Below, piece after piece: positions 51,910 through 60,620 of a DNA stretch of 64,000 nt. Numbering within the stretch: the first letter of the stretch is position 1; every line of letters begins with the position of its first letter. The DNA comes from Leucobacter chromiireducens (lineage in GTDB: Bacteria; Actinomycetota; Actinomycetes; Actinomycetales; Microbacteriaceae). Both the position numbers and the translations under genes were made by a program. The stretch spans positions 62,001 to 126,000 of the forward strand of contig NZ_RPDI01000001.1 in the NCBI RefSeq assembly GCF_003917135.1, read 5' to 3'. Under the pieces are notes generated by a model. That model was not told the origin of the DNA. It worked only from the letters and a program-made list of their open reading frames with translations, and searched no databases.

Positions 51910-53760
51910 ATGACTTCTCACGCTTCCGCGTCGCTCCCAGACGACGCCACCCCGGCCGCCAGCGACACCGCCGCGGCCCCCCGACTCTCGACCGCGCGCG
52001 CACTCGCGCGCCTCCTGCCCTTCGCCAAGCCGGCGCTGCCCCGCCTCATCGGCGGCGCCCTCGTCGGTCTCGGCGCCGCCGTCGCGAGCCTCCTCATCCC
52101 GCTCGTGCTGCAGTGGGCGGTCGACGGCCCCATCACCACGGGCAACCGCACGCAGATCGTGTGGGCCACCCTCGCCGTGCTCGCGCTCGGCGTCCTGGAG
52201 GCCCTCATGGTGTTCCTGCGCCGCCGCTTCGTGCTCGCGCCGTCGACGGGCATCGAGTACCGGATCCGGCAGTCGTTCTACGACCGCCTGCAGCGCCTCC
52301 CGGTCGCCTTCCACGACCGCTGGCAGTCGGGTCAGCTCCTCAGCCGCATGATGCAGGACATCGGCACGATCCGCCGCTGGCTCGCCTTCGGCCTGATCCT
52401 GCTGCTCATCAACCTGCTCACGATCGTGATCGGCGCGGCGCTCCTGTTCCGTTGGCACTGGGCGCTCGGCACCGTGTTCGTGATCTGCTCGATCCCGGTC
52501 TGGATCGTCGGCTTCAGCTTCGAGCAGCGCTACGGCGTGCTGTCGCGGCGCAGCCAGGATCAGGCTGGCGATCTCGCGACCGCCGTCGAGGAGAGCGTGC
52601 ACGGCATCCGCGTGCTGAAGGCATTCGGCCGCGGCGGCCACGCGCTCGGCCAGTTCCGCAGCCGCGCGGAGACGCTCCGCGAGACGGAGATGCGCAAGGC
52701 GAAGGAGGTGGGCGCGCTCTGGTTCTGGCACGAGCTCGTGCCCATCCTCGCGCTCGGCGCCTGCTTCATCACCGGCGTGTGGCTCGCCGCGCACGGCCTG
52801 CTCACCGTTGGCGAGCTCGTCGCGTTCTTCGCGATGGCGGCCGCCCTCCAGTGGCCCATGTCCTCGCTCGGCTACCTGTACTCGTTCCTCGTCGACACGC
52901 GCACCGCGACCGACCGCATCTTCGAGGTGTTCGATGCGCCGATCACGGTGCAGGATCCCGCGACACCGCGCACCATCACCGAGCCGCGCGGCGAACTCGT
53001 GTTCCGCGACGTGACGTTCCGCTACCCGGACGCCGCCGAGACGGAGCCCGCGCTGCTCGACGGCGTCGACCTCGCGCTGCGCCCCGGCGAGACCCTCGCG
53101 CTCGTCGGCGCGACCGGCAGCGGCAAGACCACGATGACGACGCTACCCACTCGCCTGTTCGACGTGACGGGCGGCGCGGTGAGCCTCGACGGGGTCGACG
53201 TGCGCGAGCTGCGGCTCGAGGAGCTGCGCCGCCGCATCGGCGTCGCGTTCGAGGAGCCGATCCTCTTCTCCGCCTCGGTGCGCGACAACGTGCTGCTCGG
53301 CCGCGACGACCTCGACCCGGCGAGTCCCGAGGCCGACGCCCTGCTGGCCGAGGCGCTCGAGGTCGCGCAGGCCGGCTTCGCGTACGAGCTCCCCGACGGC
53401 CTCGACACCGAGGTGGGGGAGGAGGGCCTCTCGCTCTCCGGCGGCCAGCGGCAGCGCCTCGCGCTCGCCCGCGTCGTCGCCGCGGCCCCCGACGTGCTCG
53501 TGCTCGACGACCCACTGTCGGCGCTCGACGTCGACACGGAGGCACTCGTTGAGGCGGCCCTCCGCCGCGTGCTCGACGGCACCACCGCGCTTATCGTCGC
53601 GCACCGCCCCTCGACCGTCTCGATGGCGGATCGCGTTGCGGTGCTGCGCGACGGCAAGATCGTCGCGGTCGGCACGCACACCGAACTCCTGCGCGAGAGC
53701 GCGCACTACCGACACCTGATCGCCACGACCCCGGAGACCCGAGAGGAGGACCGCGTATGA
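51910..53760 (+). CDS. ABC exporter half-transporter 1 (degenerate-site subunit)
   Basis: 616 residues. Six membrane helices (about 40-330) are followed by an ATPase domain with Walker [10 protein letters not shown], signature [10 protein letters not shown] and Walker [13 protein letters not shown]. The residue after Walker B is Asp instead of catalytic Glu, the hallmark of the degenerate-site partner in heterodimeric exporters such as BmrCD and TM287/288. It overlaps the partner gene by 4 nt. It probably exports drugs or lipids. A start at 51886 is possible, but ATG 51910 gives a normal N-terminus. Confidence 0.9.
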   Translation: MTSHASASLPDDATPAASDTAAAPRLSTARALARLLPFAKPALPRLIGGALVGLGAAVASLLIPLVLQWAVDGPITTGNRTQIVWATLAVLALGVLEALMVFLRRRFVLAPSTGIEYRIRQSFYDRLQRLPVAFHDRWQSGQLLSRMMQDIGTIRRWLAFGLILLLINLLTIVIGAALLFRWHWALGTVFVICSIPVWIVGFSFEQRYGVLSRRSQDQAGDLATAVEESVHGIRVLKAFGRGGHALGQFRSRAETLRETEMRKAKEVGALWFWHELVPILALGACFITGVWLAAHGLLTVGELVAFFAMAAALQWPMSSLGYLYSFLVDTRTATDRIFEVFDAPITVQDPATPRTITEPRGELVFRDVTFRYPDAAETEPALLDGVDLALRPGETLALVGATGSGKTTMTTLPTRLFDVTGGAVSLDGVDVRELRLEELRRRIGVAFEEPILFSASVRDNVLLGRDDLDPASPEADALLAEALEVAQAGFAYELPDGLDTEVGEEGLSLSGGQRQRLALARVVAAAPDVLVLDDPLSALDVDTEALVEAALRRVLDGTTALIVAHRPSTVSMADRVAVLRDGKIVAVGTHTELLRESAHYRHLIATTPETREEDRV

Positions 53761-55574
53761 GCCCCGCAAGCGTGCACGGCACGAGCGGCGAAGACCGCGA
53801 CCAGTACACCCGCGAGGAGAGCCGCGCGATCCGCCGCCGCTCGCTTCGCCTGCTCGGCTCGATCCTGCGCCCGCTGAAAGGCCTGATCGCGCTCACCGCG
53901 CTCGTGATCGTCATCTCGACGGCTGCGCGCGCGGTCGGCCCAACGCTCATCGCGTTCGGTATCGACGAGGCGCTCCCGCGCGCCGTGAACGCCGGCGACT
54001 GGGTGCCTGCGATCGGGATCGGGGTCGCGTTCCTCGTGACCGGCGCGGTCGGCTCACTGCTCGTCGGCTGGTACATCGTGCTCATCGCGCGGCTCACGCA
54101 GGCCGTCATGATGGAGCTGCGGATCCGGATCTTCCGGCACACGCAGCGCCTCAGCCTCGAGTTCCACGAGGGCTACACCTCCGGCCGCATCATCGCGCGT
54201 CAGACGAGTGACCTCGAGTCGATCCAGGAGCTCCTCGACGGCAGCCTGAACGAGCTCATCGACGCGATCCTGATCGGCAGTTTCACGCTGCTCATGCTGT
54301 TCCTGATCGACTGGCGCAGCGGCCTGATCCTGCTCGGCATGGGGATCCCGCTCGTGATCCTGATGCGCTGGTTCGTCGTCGAATCGCAGAAGGGCTTCCG
54401 CGCCACCCGTGTGGTGAGCGCGCGCCTGATCGTGCAGTTCGTCGAGACGATGACCGGGATCCGGGCGGTGCAGGCGTTCCGGCGCGAGCCGCGCAACCGG
54501 GTCGAGTTCGGCCGCGTCGCTGAGGACTACCGGCGCGCGAACCTGCGCGTGTTTCGCCTGTTCGGGGTTCTCGATCCCGGGCTGATCCTGCTCGCGAACG
54601 TGACGATCGGTGTGGTGCTGCTCTGGGGCGCGCTGCGCGTCGCCGACGGGGCGCTCGCGATCGGCGTGCTGCTCGCCGCGGTGCTCTACGTGCGCAACTT
54701 CTTCGGCCCGATCGAGGAGGTGGCGATGTTCCTGAACTCGTATCAGTCGGCCACCGCCGCGCTCGAGAAGGTGTCCGGCGTGCTCGAGGAGGATCCAACC
54801 GTGCGGGATCCCGAAGCGCCGACCGCGCTCCCCGCCGCGCGCGGTGAGCTCACGTTCGACGGCGTGAGCTTCGGCTACGGCGGAGGGCGCACCGTGCTCG
54901 CCGACTGCGACCTCGTGATCCCGGCGGGGCAGACGGTCGCGCTCGTCGGCACGACGGGGGCTGGCAAGTCCACGCTCGCGAAGCTCGTCGCGCGCTTCTA
55001 CGACCCCACCACCGGGGCCGTGTCGCTCGACGGGGTGGACCTGCGTGAGCTCGATCCCGAGGACCTCCGCCGCGCCATCGTGATGGTGACGCAGGAGGCG
55101 TACCTGTTCAGCGGCACGGTGGCCGACAACATTGCGCTCGGCCGACCGGATGCGAGCGCCGACGAGATCCGCGCCGCCGCCAGGGCTGTCGGGGCTGACG
55201 CCTTCATCGAGGCGCTGCCCGACGGCTACGATACCGACGTGAACAAGCGCGGCGGGCGCGTGTCGGCGGGGCAGCGGCAGCTGATCTCGTTCGCGCGTGC
55301 CTTCCTCGCGGATCCGCGGGTGCTGATCCTCGACGAGGCGACCGCCTCGCTCGATCTGCCGAGCGAGCGGCTCGTGCAGGACGCGCTGCAGCGGCTGCTC
55401 GCCGACCGCACCGCGATCATCATCGCGCACCGGCTGTCGACCGTCGCGATCGCGGATCGTGTGCTCGTCATGGAGCACGGCCGCGTGGTCGAGGACGGCA
55501 GCCCGGCGGAGCTGATCGCGGCTGGCGGGCGCTACGCGGCGCTCAACGCGGGCTGGGAGGCATCCCAGGCATAG
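53757..55574 (+). CDS. ABC exporter half-transporter 2 (catalytic-site subunit)
   Basis: 605 residues with the same layout: six membrane helices (about 35-320), Walker [10 protein letters not shown], signature RVSAGQRQL (diverged from LSGGQ), Walker [13 protein letters not shown] with the catalytic Glu intact, and switch His in IIIAHRLST. With subunit 1 it gives one active and one impaired ATP site, as in known heterodimeric multidrug exporters. It is followed by the family B palindrome. Confidence 0.9.
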   Translation: MSPASVHGTSGEDRDQYTREESRAIRRRSLRLLGSILRPLKGLIALTALVIVISTAARAVGPTLIAFGIDEALPRAVNAGDWVPAIGIGVAFLVTGAVGSLLVGWYIVLIARLTQAVMMELRIRIFRHTQRLSLEFHEGYTSGRIIARQTSDLESIQELLDGSLNELIDAILIGSFTLLMLFLIDWRSGLILLGMGIPLVILMRWFVVESQKGFRATRVVSARLIVQFVETMTGIRAVQAFRREPRNRVEFGRVAEDYRRANLRVFRLFGVLDPGLILLANVTIGVVLLWGALRVADGALAIGVLLAAVLYVRNFFGPIEEVAMFLNSYQSATAALEKVSGVLEEDPTVRDPEAPTALPAARGELTFDGVSFGYGGGRTVLADCDLVIPAGQTVALVGTTGAGKSTLAKLVARFYDPTTGAVSLDGVDLRELDPEDLRRAIVMVTQEAYLFSGTVADNIALGRPDASADEIRAAARAVGADAFIEALPDGYDTDVNKRGGRVSAGQRQLISFARAFLADPRVLILDEATASLDLPSERLVQDALQRLLADRTAIIIAHRLSTVAIADRVLVMEHGRVVEDGSPAELIAAGGRYAALNAGWEASQA

Positions 55575-55599
55575 CCCTTGAGGCCCTGCCCCAATCCAA

Positions 55600-55647
55600 A
55601 AGTGGCAAAGCGACCCTTCACGCGCGTGAAGGGTCGCTTTGCCACTT
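55600..55647. repeat. Palindromic repeat family B, copy 2 (48-bp perfect palindrome)
   Basis: The 24-nt arm starting AAGTGGCAAAGCGACCCTTC is followed with no spacer by its exact reverse complement. The core is the same as at 38456, but one C:G pair is G:C here. It sits in the convergent gap between the exporter and ykoF, so it is probably a bidirectional terminator. Confidence 0.9.
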
Positions 55648-55741
55648 CTCGATTGAGGCCTGTGGGGGAGGGGGGATGGAGAGGGGGGGCGGGGTGGGGC
55701 AACTCTTCCCACGCACGCGAGCGCACCTTCCCCATCTCCCA

Positions 55742-55803
55742 CGGAGAAATCTAGGATTTCGGAGGCTAACTCAAGATTCCGCCCGAGATTCGCGATTTCT
55801 CCG
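55742..55803. repeat. Intergenic repeat family C, copy 1 (62 bp)
   Basis: It is bounded by inverted CGGAGAAATC and GATTTCTCCG, with GGATTTCGGAGGCTAACTCA and GATTCCGCCCGAGATTCGC inside. It is followed by a TTGGTTTGGTTT run. It matches 59417-59478 at almost every base and in the same orientation. Confidence 0.9.
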
Positions 55804-55834
55804 CTTGGTTTGGTTTGGTTTGGGTGGTGGGGAG

Positions 55835-56479
55835 CTAAGGGGTGGGCGGGGTCGGGCTGTTGAGGGACACGGTGAGGTGGGTGGTGACGTGCTGCACCAC
55901 CCCGCCCACCCCGATCCAGCCGTTCGCTGCGGTCGCGAGCACCGCGGCGAGATCGCCGTCCAGACGGGTGGCGAAGTGGTCGGATCCCGCATAGATTCTC
56001 GCCGCCTTCGCGTCCTCAATCGCCGCGTAGATCGGGGACATGTGGTCGCCCTCGCTGCCCCCGTCGAGCAGCGGGTAGAGCGACCAGTGCGCGCGGGCGC
56101 GCACGCCGACCGGGGCCAGCGTGATGGGCTCGGCGCCGAGCGCGGACACCCCAACGGGCAGCGCGCACGCGAGCTCGCCTGGGCAGCCGCGCGACAGCAG
56201 GATCGCCGCCGAGATATGGACCCCGCTCGCCGCGGCCGCGCCGATCACGTCGCGCAGAAACTCGAGCACGCGCTGCTCGGTGCCGCCAACAAACGTCGAG
56301 ATGTCCGTGGTCTCGATCGTCAGCCCGGATCGGTCCGCCCGACCGAGGGCCTCCATGATGATCCGCACGTAGTCGGAGTCGTACACGGAGAGGGTGAAAC
56401 GTGCCCCCACCCCGTACTGCTGCGGGGTCATCTCGGCGCCGGGCGCCGGGGCGGTCGTGGTGTCGCTGGCGAGTGTCAT
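55835..56479 (-). CDS. ykoF: YkoF-like thiamine/HMP-binding protein
   Basis: 214 residues. Two ACT-like halves are present: ARFTLSVYDSDYVRIIMEAL...VGGTEQRVLEFLRDV, then ARAHWSLYPLLDGG...HFATRLDGDLAAVLATAANGW. YkoF of Bacillus binds thiamine or its pyrimidine precursor (HMP) and lies with the ThiXYZ importer. Here it is divergent from that importer, not inside its operon. A TAGGGT box six bases before the ATG (56486-56491, minus strand) indicates a leaderless mRNA, so it is outside the TPP riboswitch that controls the importer. Confidence 0.85.
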   Translation of the reverse strand: MTLASDTTTAPAPGAEMTPQQYGVGARFTLSVYDSDYVRIIMEALGRADRSGLTIETTDISTFVGGTEQRVLEFLRDVIGAAAASGVHISAAILLSRGCPGELACALPVGVSALGAEPITLAPVGVRARAHWSLYPLLDGGSEGDHMSPIYAAIEDAKAARIYAGSDHFATRLDGDLAAVLATAANGWIGVGGVVQHVTTHLTVSLNSPTPPTP

Positions 56480-56540
56480 GGCCCCACCCTAGGAGATTCC
56501 GTGCCCACTCCGCGATCCGGAGTTCTGCTACGGTGGGGCA

Positions 56541-56632
56541 CACACGGGAGTCCGGTAGGCCGGGCTGAGAGGAAGGTCATCAACCTTCGACCGTCGAACC
56601 TGATCTGGATCATGCCAGCGCAGGGAGACACT
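56541..56632 (+). ncRNA. TPP riboswitch (THI element)
   Basis: It has the conserved parts of the thiamine-pyrophosphate riboswitch in order: ACACGGGAG, the GGGCTGAGAGG box, a variable stem (AAGGTCATCAACCTT), ACCGTCGAACCTGATCTGG and GCGCAGGGA. A TACGGT box at 56529-56534 is a likely -10. It lies just before the HMP importer genes and should shut them off when TPP is abundant. Confidence 0.95.
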
Positions 56633-56674
56633 CTTCATTCACCCGTGCCCCTCAACGACTGAAAGGGCACGCTT

Positions 56675-57724
56675 TTGCGTTACCGTACCCACTCACGCCC
56701 ACTCATCGCCGCGGCCGCGGCGCTCACGGTCGGCGCGCTCGCGCTCGTCGGCTGCGCCGCCCCGGCGGGATCCGGATCAGCGAAGCCCGGCGCCGATCCC
56801 GCACCGGTGAGCTTCGCGCTCGACTGGGCGCCCAACACCAACCACATCGGTGTCTACGTCGCCGAGGCCGAGGGCTACTTCGCCGACGCCGGGCTCGACG
56901 TGGAGATCCTGCCCTACGGGTCCACCCCGGCGAGCCAGCTCGTCTCCGCCGGCGAGGCCGACTTCGGGATCGGCGGTCAGTCGGGCGTGCAGATGGCGCG
57001 CACCTCCGGCCTCGATGTGGTGTCCGTATACCGGGTCACGCAGACCGACACGGGGCGCCTCGTAGTGCTCGGCTCGCGCGACGATCTCACCCGCCCGAAA
57101 GACCTCGACGGGCTCGTGTTCGGCGGCTTCGGCGCACCCCTCTTCGGCGCGCTCGCGTCCTCGACGATCCAGGGCGACGGCGGCACGGGCGAGTTCGAGG
57201 AGGTCGTGCTCGACACGGGTGCGTACGAGGCGCTCTCGCAGGGCCGCATCGATTTCACCCTCTCGGTCGCGACCTGGGAAAACCTGCAGATGGAGATCGA
57301 TGGGCACCCGTACCGTGCCTGGCGATACCAGGACTTCGGCGTGCCCGAGCAGCAGTCGACCGGCATGATCTCGAGCGACGCCTACCTTGCTGCCCACCCG
57401 GACGAGGCGCGCGCGTTCGTCGAGGCCGTTGCCCGCGGCTACGCGTTCGCGGCCGAGCACCCGGAGCGGGCGGCGGACATCCTGATCGCGGCGAACCCCG
57501 ACACGCTCGGCACCGCCGAGGAACTCGTGCGACGCAGCGCGAAGCTCATGGCCGAGGACGGCTACCTCGTCGCGGAGGGCCGCGAGATCGGCGCGGCCGA
57601 CCCCGCGGCGTGGGACGCCTTCGGCGCGTTCCTCTTCGACGGCGGCTTCCTCACGGATTCCGAGGGGAAGCCCGTCACGGAGGAGCCCGACTGGGCCGAG
57701 TACTACACCGAGCTGCGCGGGTGA
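56675..57724 (+). CDS. HMP/thiamine-precursor-binding lipoprotein (ThiY/NMT1-like)
   Basis: 349 residues from an unusual TTG start (GAAAGGG upstream). The signal peptide has lipobox LALVGC-AAP. The NMT1/THI5-like domain has FALDWAPNTNHIGVYVAEAEGYFADAGLDVEILPYG, GEADFGIGGQSGVQMART and WRYQDFGVPEQQSTGMISS. The fold binds HMP or its formyl precursor; its riboswitch and neighbours support thiamine-precursor import. Its stop overlaps the permease start. Confidence 0.9.
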   Translation: MRYRTHSRPLIAAAAALTVGALALVGCAAPAGSGSAKPGADPAPVSFALDWAPNTNHIGVYVAEAEGYFADAGLDVEILPYGSTPASQLVSAGEADFGIGGQSGVQMARTSGLDVVSVYRVTQTDTGRLVVLGSRDDLTRPKDLDGLVFGGFGAPLFGALASSTIQGDGGTGEFEEVVLDTGAYEALSQGRIDFTLSVATWENLQMEIDGHPYRAWRYQDFGVPEQQSTGMISSDAYLAAHPDEARAFVEAVARGYAFAAEHPERAADILIAANPDTLGTAEELVRRSAKLMAEDGYLVAEGREIGAADPAAWDAFGAFLFDGGFLTDSEGKPVTEEPDWAEYYTELRG

Positions 57725-58581
57725 TCGGCGTGGGGGTCGCGGCTGCGCGCGGTGCGCTGCGCGGCGGGCAAGGGGGGCCCGGGGGGCCCGAGAGCGTGCG
57801 GTGGCGGAGCGCTCAGCGCGCGCTGGGCCACGTGCTGCCCCCGCTCGCCGCCTTCGCGCTGCTGCTCGTCGCGTGGCAGACCGCCACGACGGCCGGCCTC
57901 GTCCCGCCCGACATGCTGCCGGCCCCCACCCGCATCCTCGAGGCCGGGATCGCCGAGCGCGACGCGCTCCTCCGCCACACGCTCACCACCGTCACTGCGA
58001 CGCTCTCCGGGTTCACGCTGTCGGTTGCCGTGGCGTTCGCGGCCGCGATCCTGCTCGATTTCTCGCCCATGCTGCGTCGCGCGCTGCTCCCGCTGCTCGT
58101 CGTGAGCCAGACCCTGCCGCTCATTGCGCTCGCCCCGCTCGTGGTGCTGTGGTTCGGCTTCGGCCTGCTGCCGAAGGTGCTGCTCGTCGCGTTCGTGACG
58201 TTCTTCCCGATGGTGGTGGGGCTGCTCCGCGGCTTCGCCGAAGCTGACCCCGACGCTGAGTGGCTGCTCCGCTCGATGGGGGCCGGGCGCTGGCAGCGGT
58301 TCCGCCTCGTGCGCCTCCCGGCGGGGATCCCCTCGTTCTTCTCCGCGCTGCGCATCTCCATCACCTACGCCGTGGTCGGCACGATCTTCGCTGAGTACGC
58401 TGGCGCGGTTGCCGGCCTCGGCGTCTACATGCAGTCCGCGAAGCACGTGTTCCGCACCGACCTGGTGCTCGCAGCCGTGACCGTGTCGTCGATCATCACC
58501 CTCGCGCTGTTCGGCCTCGTGCTCCTCATCGAGCGGCTCACGATTCCGTGGCTGCGCATCGAGCAGGGGCGGGCGCGATGA
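57721..58581 (+). CDS. HMP ABC importer permease (ThiX-like)
   Basis: 286 residues of the SsuC/TauC-type permease family, six membrane helices. The EAA-like cytoplasmic loop is GFAEADPDAEWLLRSMGAGRWQRFRLVRLPAGIP in outline, with ALRISITYAVVGTIFAEYAGAVAGLG after it. A Gly-rich N-terminal extension precedes helix 1, so the GTG at 57721, which overlaps the previous stop, may not be the only start used. It is part of the riboswitch-controlled operon. Confidence 0.9.
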   Translation: MIGVGVAAARGALRGGQGGPGGPESVRWRSAQRALGHVLPPLAAFALLLVAWQTATTAGLVPPDMLPAPTRILEAGIAERDALLRHTLTTVTATLSGFTLSVAVAFAAAILLDFSPMLRRALLPLLVVSQTLPLIALAPLVVLWFGFGLLPKVLLVAFVTFFPMVVGLLRGFAEADPDAEWLLRSMGAGRWQRFRLVRLPAGIPSFFSALRISITYAVVGTIFAEYAGAVAGLGVYMQSAKHVFRTDLVLAAVTVSSIITLALFGLVLLIERLTIPWLRIEQGRAR

Positions 58582-59354
58582 GCCGAATCGCGGCCGACGC
58601 CCTCGAGCTGCGCGGGATCGGGGCGTCCTTCGGCGGTCCGCCCGTCCTGCGCGATGTGTCGCTGACCGTCGGTGCTGGCGAGATCGTCTCACTCGTCGGT
58701 GCGAGCGGTTCGGGCAAGTCCACGCTGCTTGCCGTGCTCACTGGCGCGCTGCGCCCCGCCGCAGGAGAGATCCGCTACGCGGGTGAGTCGATCGCGGCAG
58801 CCACGGGTGGGCGCGAGCGGCCCTTCGCGTTCATGCCGCAGCGGGACGTGCTGCTGCCGTGGCGGCGGATCCTCGACAACGCGTGCATCGGTCTCGAGGT
58901 GGCCGGGCTGCCGCGGCGCGCCGCCCGCGAGCGTGCCGCCGAACTGTTCGCGCCCTTCGGGCTCGCTGGCACGGAGGGGCGCTATCCGCGGCAACTGTCC
59001 GGCGGGATGCGGCAGCGCGTGTCGTTTCTGCGCACCGTGGTGCAGGGCAAGCCCGTGCTGCTGCTCGACGAACCGTTCGGTGCGCTCGACGCGATCACGC
59101 GCGATGAGCTGCAGCGGTGGCTGCTCGACATCTGGGCCGAGCACGGCTGGAGTGTTCTGCTCATCACGCACGATATCCGTGAGGCGGTGCGGATGAGCGA
59201 TCGGGTGCTCGTCCTGCCGCAGCGCGCTGGCGGGATCGCTGGCGAGGTGCGCGTGCCCCGCGACATCCCGCGCGGCGACGGCTTCCTCGGGGACCCGCGC
59301 GTGCCGCCCATCGAGGCGCGCCTGCACGAGCTGATGCGAGGCGCCCGGGCGTAG
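58578..59354 (+). CDS. HMP ABC importer ATPase (ThiZ-like)
   Basis: 258 residues. Walker A is GASGSGKST, the Q-loop FMPQRDVLLPWRR, signature QLSGGMRQRV, Walker B VLLLDEPFGALD and switch His ITHDIREA. The Q-loop LLPW pattern is characteristic of the SsuB/TauB/ThiZ group. It overlaps the permease by 4 nt and completes the operon. Repeat C2 follows. Confidence 0.9.
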   Translation: MSRIAADALELRGIGASFGGPPVLRDVSLTVGAGEIVSLVGASGSGKSTLLAVLTGALRPAAGEIRYAGESIAAATGGRERPFAFMPQRDVLLPWRRILDNACIGLEVAGLPRRAARERAAELFAPFGLAGTEGRYPRQLSGGMRQRVSFLRTVVQGKPVLLLDEPFGALDAITRDELQRWLLDIWAEHGWSVLLITHDIREAVRMSDRVLVLPQRAGGIAGEVRVPRDIPRGDGFLGDPRVPPIEARLHELMRGARA

Positions 59355-59416
59355 GCCGGGCGGGCGGGAGGGCCGGGTGAGCGCGGCGTCTGCCGCCCTT
59401 GACCGCCACATTCGCA

Positions 59417-59478
59417 CGGAGAAATCTGGGATTTCGGAGGCTAACTCAGGATTCCGCCCGAGATTCGCGATTTCTCCG
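59417..59478. repeat. Intergenic repeat family C, copy 2 (62 bp)
   Basis: It has the same CGGAGAAATC...GATTTCTCCG frame as 55742-55803 with only two single-base differences inside. It is again followed by TGGTTTGG-type sequence. It sits between convergent thiZ-like and DUF4229 genes. Confidence 0.9.
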
Positions 59479-59561
59479 TCTGGTTTGGTTGGGGTGGGTG
59501 GGTGGCTTGGGGCGGGGTGAGGTGGGCGGGGTGGTTGGTGCGGAGCGAGCAGAGCGCAGGG

Positions 59562-59969
59562 CTACTGCTGAGTGGGCTTCGCCTGCGTTGCCTCGGGCTC
59601 GACCGCCTCGCCCGCATCGGCAGGCTCGACCGCCTCGCCCGCGGACTCGGCGCTCGGCTCGGCACCAGGCTCGCCCGCCTCGGCAAGCTCGCCCGCGCGC
59701 TCCGCACCGGGGGCCGCCGCATCGACGGCCTCATCCTCGAGGATGCTGTCGTCCGTGCGGCCGCGGTGACGCCAGTCGTAGATGCTCTCCGACGCCGTAT
59801 CGCGCGGCTTCGAGAGCAGGATGATCGAGAGCGACACCCCGATCAGGGCCGCGAAAATGGCCGCGAGCCACGGCTTGATGCCCAGCAGGAAGAACACCGC
59901 GAACGGGGCTGCGAAAAAGACGAGACGCAGCACGATGTACACAGTCCAAGCGGTGCGGGGGTTCTTCAC
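59562..59969 (-). CDS. DUF4229 small membrane protein
   Basis: 135 residues from the GTG at 59969. WTVYIVLRLVFFAAPFAVFFLLG and WLAAIFAALIGVSLSIILLS are two membrane helices, followed by SKPRDTASESIYDWRHRGRTDDS, the DUF4229 signature, and an acidic Ala/Glu-rich tail with EPAD-type repeats. TAGAAT lies seven bases before the start (59977-59982, minus strand), so it is probably leaderless. The function is unknown. It is often near menaquinone genes in actinobacteria, as here. Confidence 0.8.
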   Translation of the reverse strand: MKNPRTAWTVYIVLRLVFFAAPFAVFFLLGIKPWLAAIFAALIGVSLSIILLSKPRDTASESIYDWRHRGRTDDSILEDEAVDAAAPGAERAGELAEAGEPGAEPSAESAGEAVEPADAGEAVEPEATQAKPTQQ

Positions 59970-60065
59970 GGCGACGATTCTACCCGGGGCGCCTGCGGCG
60001 ATCCTGAACTGGGAGCCGCCGCGGACGTCCAGCCCAGCGTGAGGCGCGGCGGGTACCATGGGGGC

Positions 60066-60620
60066 ATGGTGCGATTCGGGATTATCGGTATCGTCATCGC
60101 GGTGGCCTTCACGCTGTACTCGCTGGTCGACGCGGCGATGACGGATGGCGCACGCGCCCGCGGCGTCGCGAAGCCCGTGTGGGTGGTGCTCATCGTGGTG
60201 CTCCCCGTGATCGGCGGCATTCTCTGGTTCGTGATCGGGAAGGGTGACGCCCCGGCAGCGCGTCCCGCCGCCCCGGACGACGACCCGCGTTTCAGCGGGA
60301 CCAGGATGTCGTCGGGTGATCTCGACGCGCACATGCGAGACCTCGAGGATCGCCTGCGCGAGCTCGACGAGGAGACCTTCCCGGGGGAGCAGCCGGGTGC
60401 GGCTCCGCGATCCGGCGGCACGGCAACGGACGCGAGCGCGGAAACCAGCACCGGCAGCACGGACAACAGCGCGTCAGGCGACACCGAACCAGGCAGCGCC
60501 GACGGCCCAGGCCCGGCCTCCGACAGCGGCACGCAGCACCCGCAGCGCGACCGCTCGGCGCGGGATGACCAGCGCCGAGATGGCGGCTCGCAGGCCGACG
60601 GCGACGCGTCGCAGCCGTGA
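60066..60620 (+). CDS. PLDc_N-domain membrane protein
   Basis: 184 residues. Two helices (GIIGIVIAVAFTLYSLVDAAM and PVWVVLIVVLPVIGGILWFVIG) form the phospholipase D N-terminal transmembrane module found alone in many small actinobacterial proteins. A hydrophilic tail with DLDAHMRDLEDRLRELDEE and a Ser/Gly/Asp-rich end follows. There is no PLD catalytic domain. A TACCAT box (60054-60059) six bases before the ATG suggests a leaderless mRNA. It overlaps menD by 4 nt. Confidence 0.8.
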   Translation: MVRFGIIGIVIAVAFTLYSLVDAAMTDGARARGVAKPVWVVLIVVLPVIGGILWFVIGKGDAPAARPAAPDDDPRFSGTRMSSGDLDAHMRDLEDRLRELDEETFPGEQPGAAPRSGGTATDASAETSTGSTDNSASGDTEPGSADGPGPASDSGTQHPQRDRSARDDQRRDGGSQADGDASQP

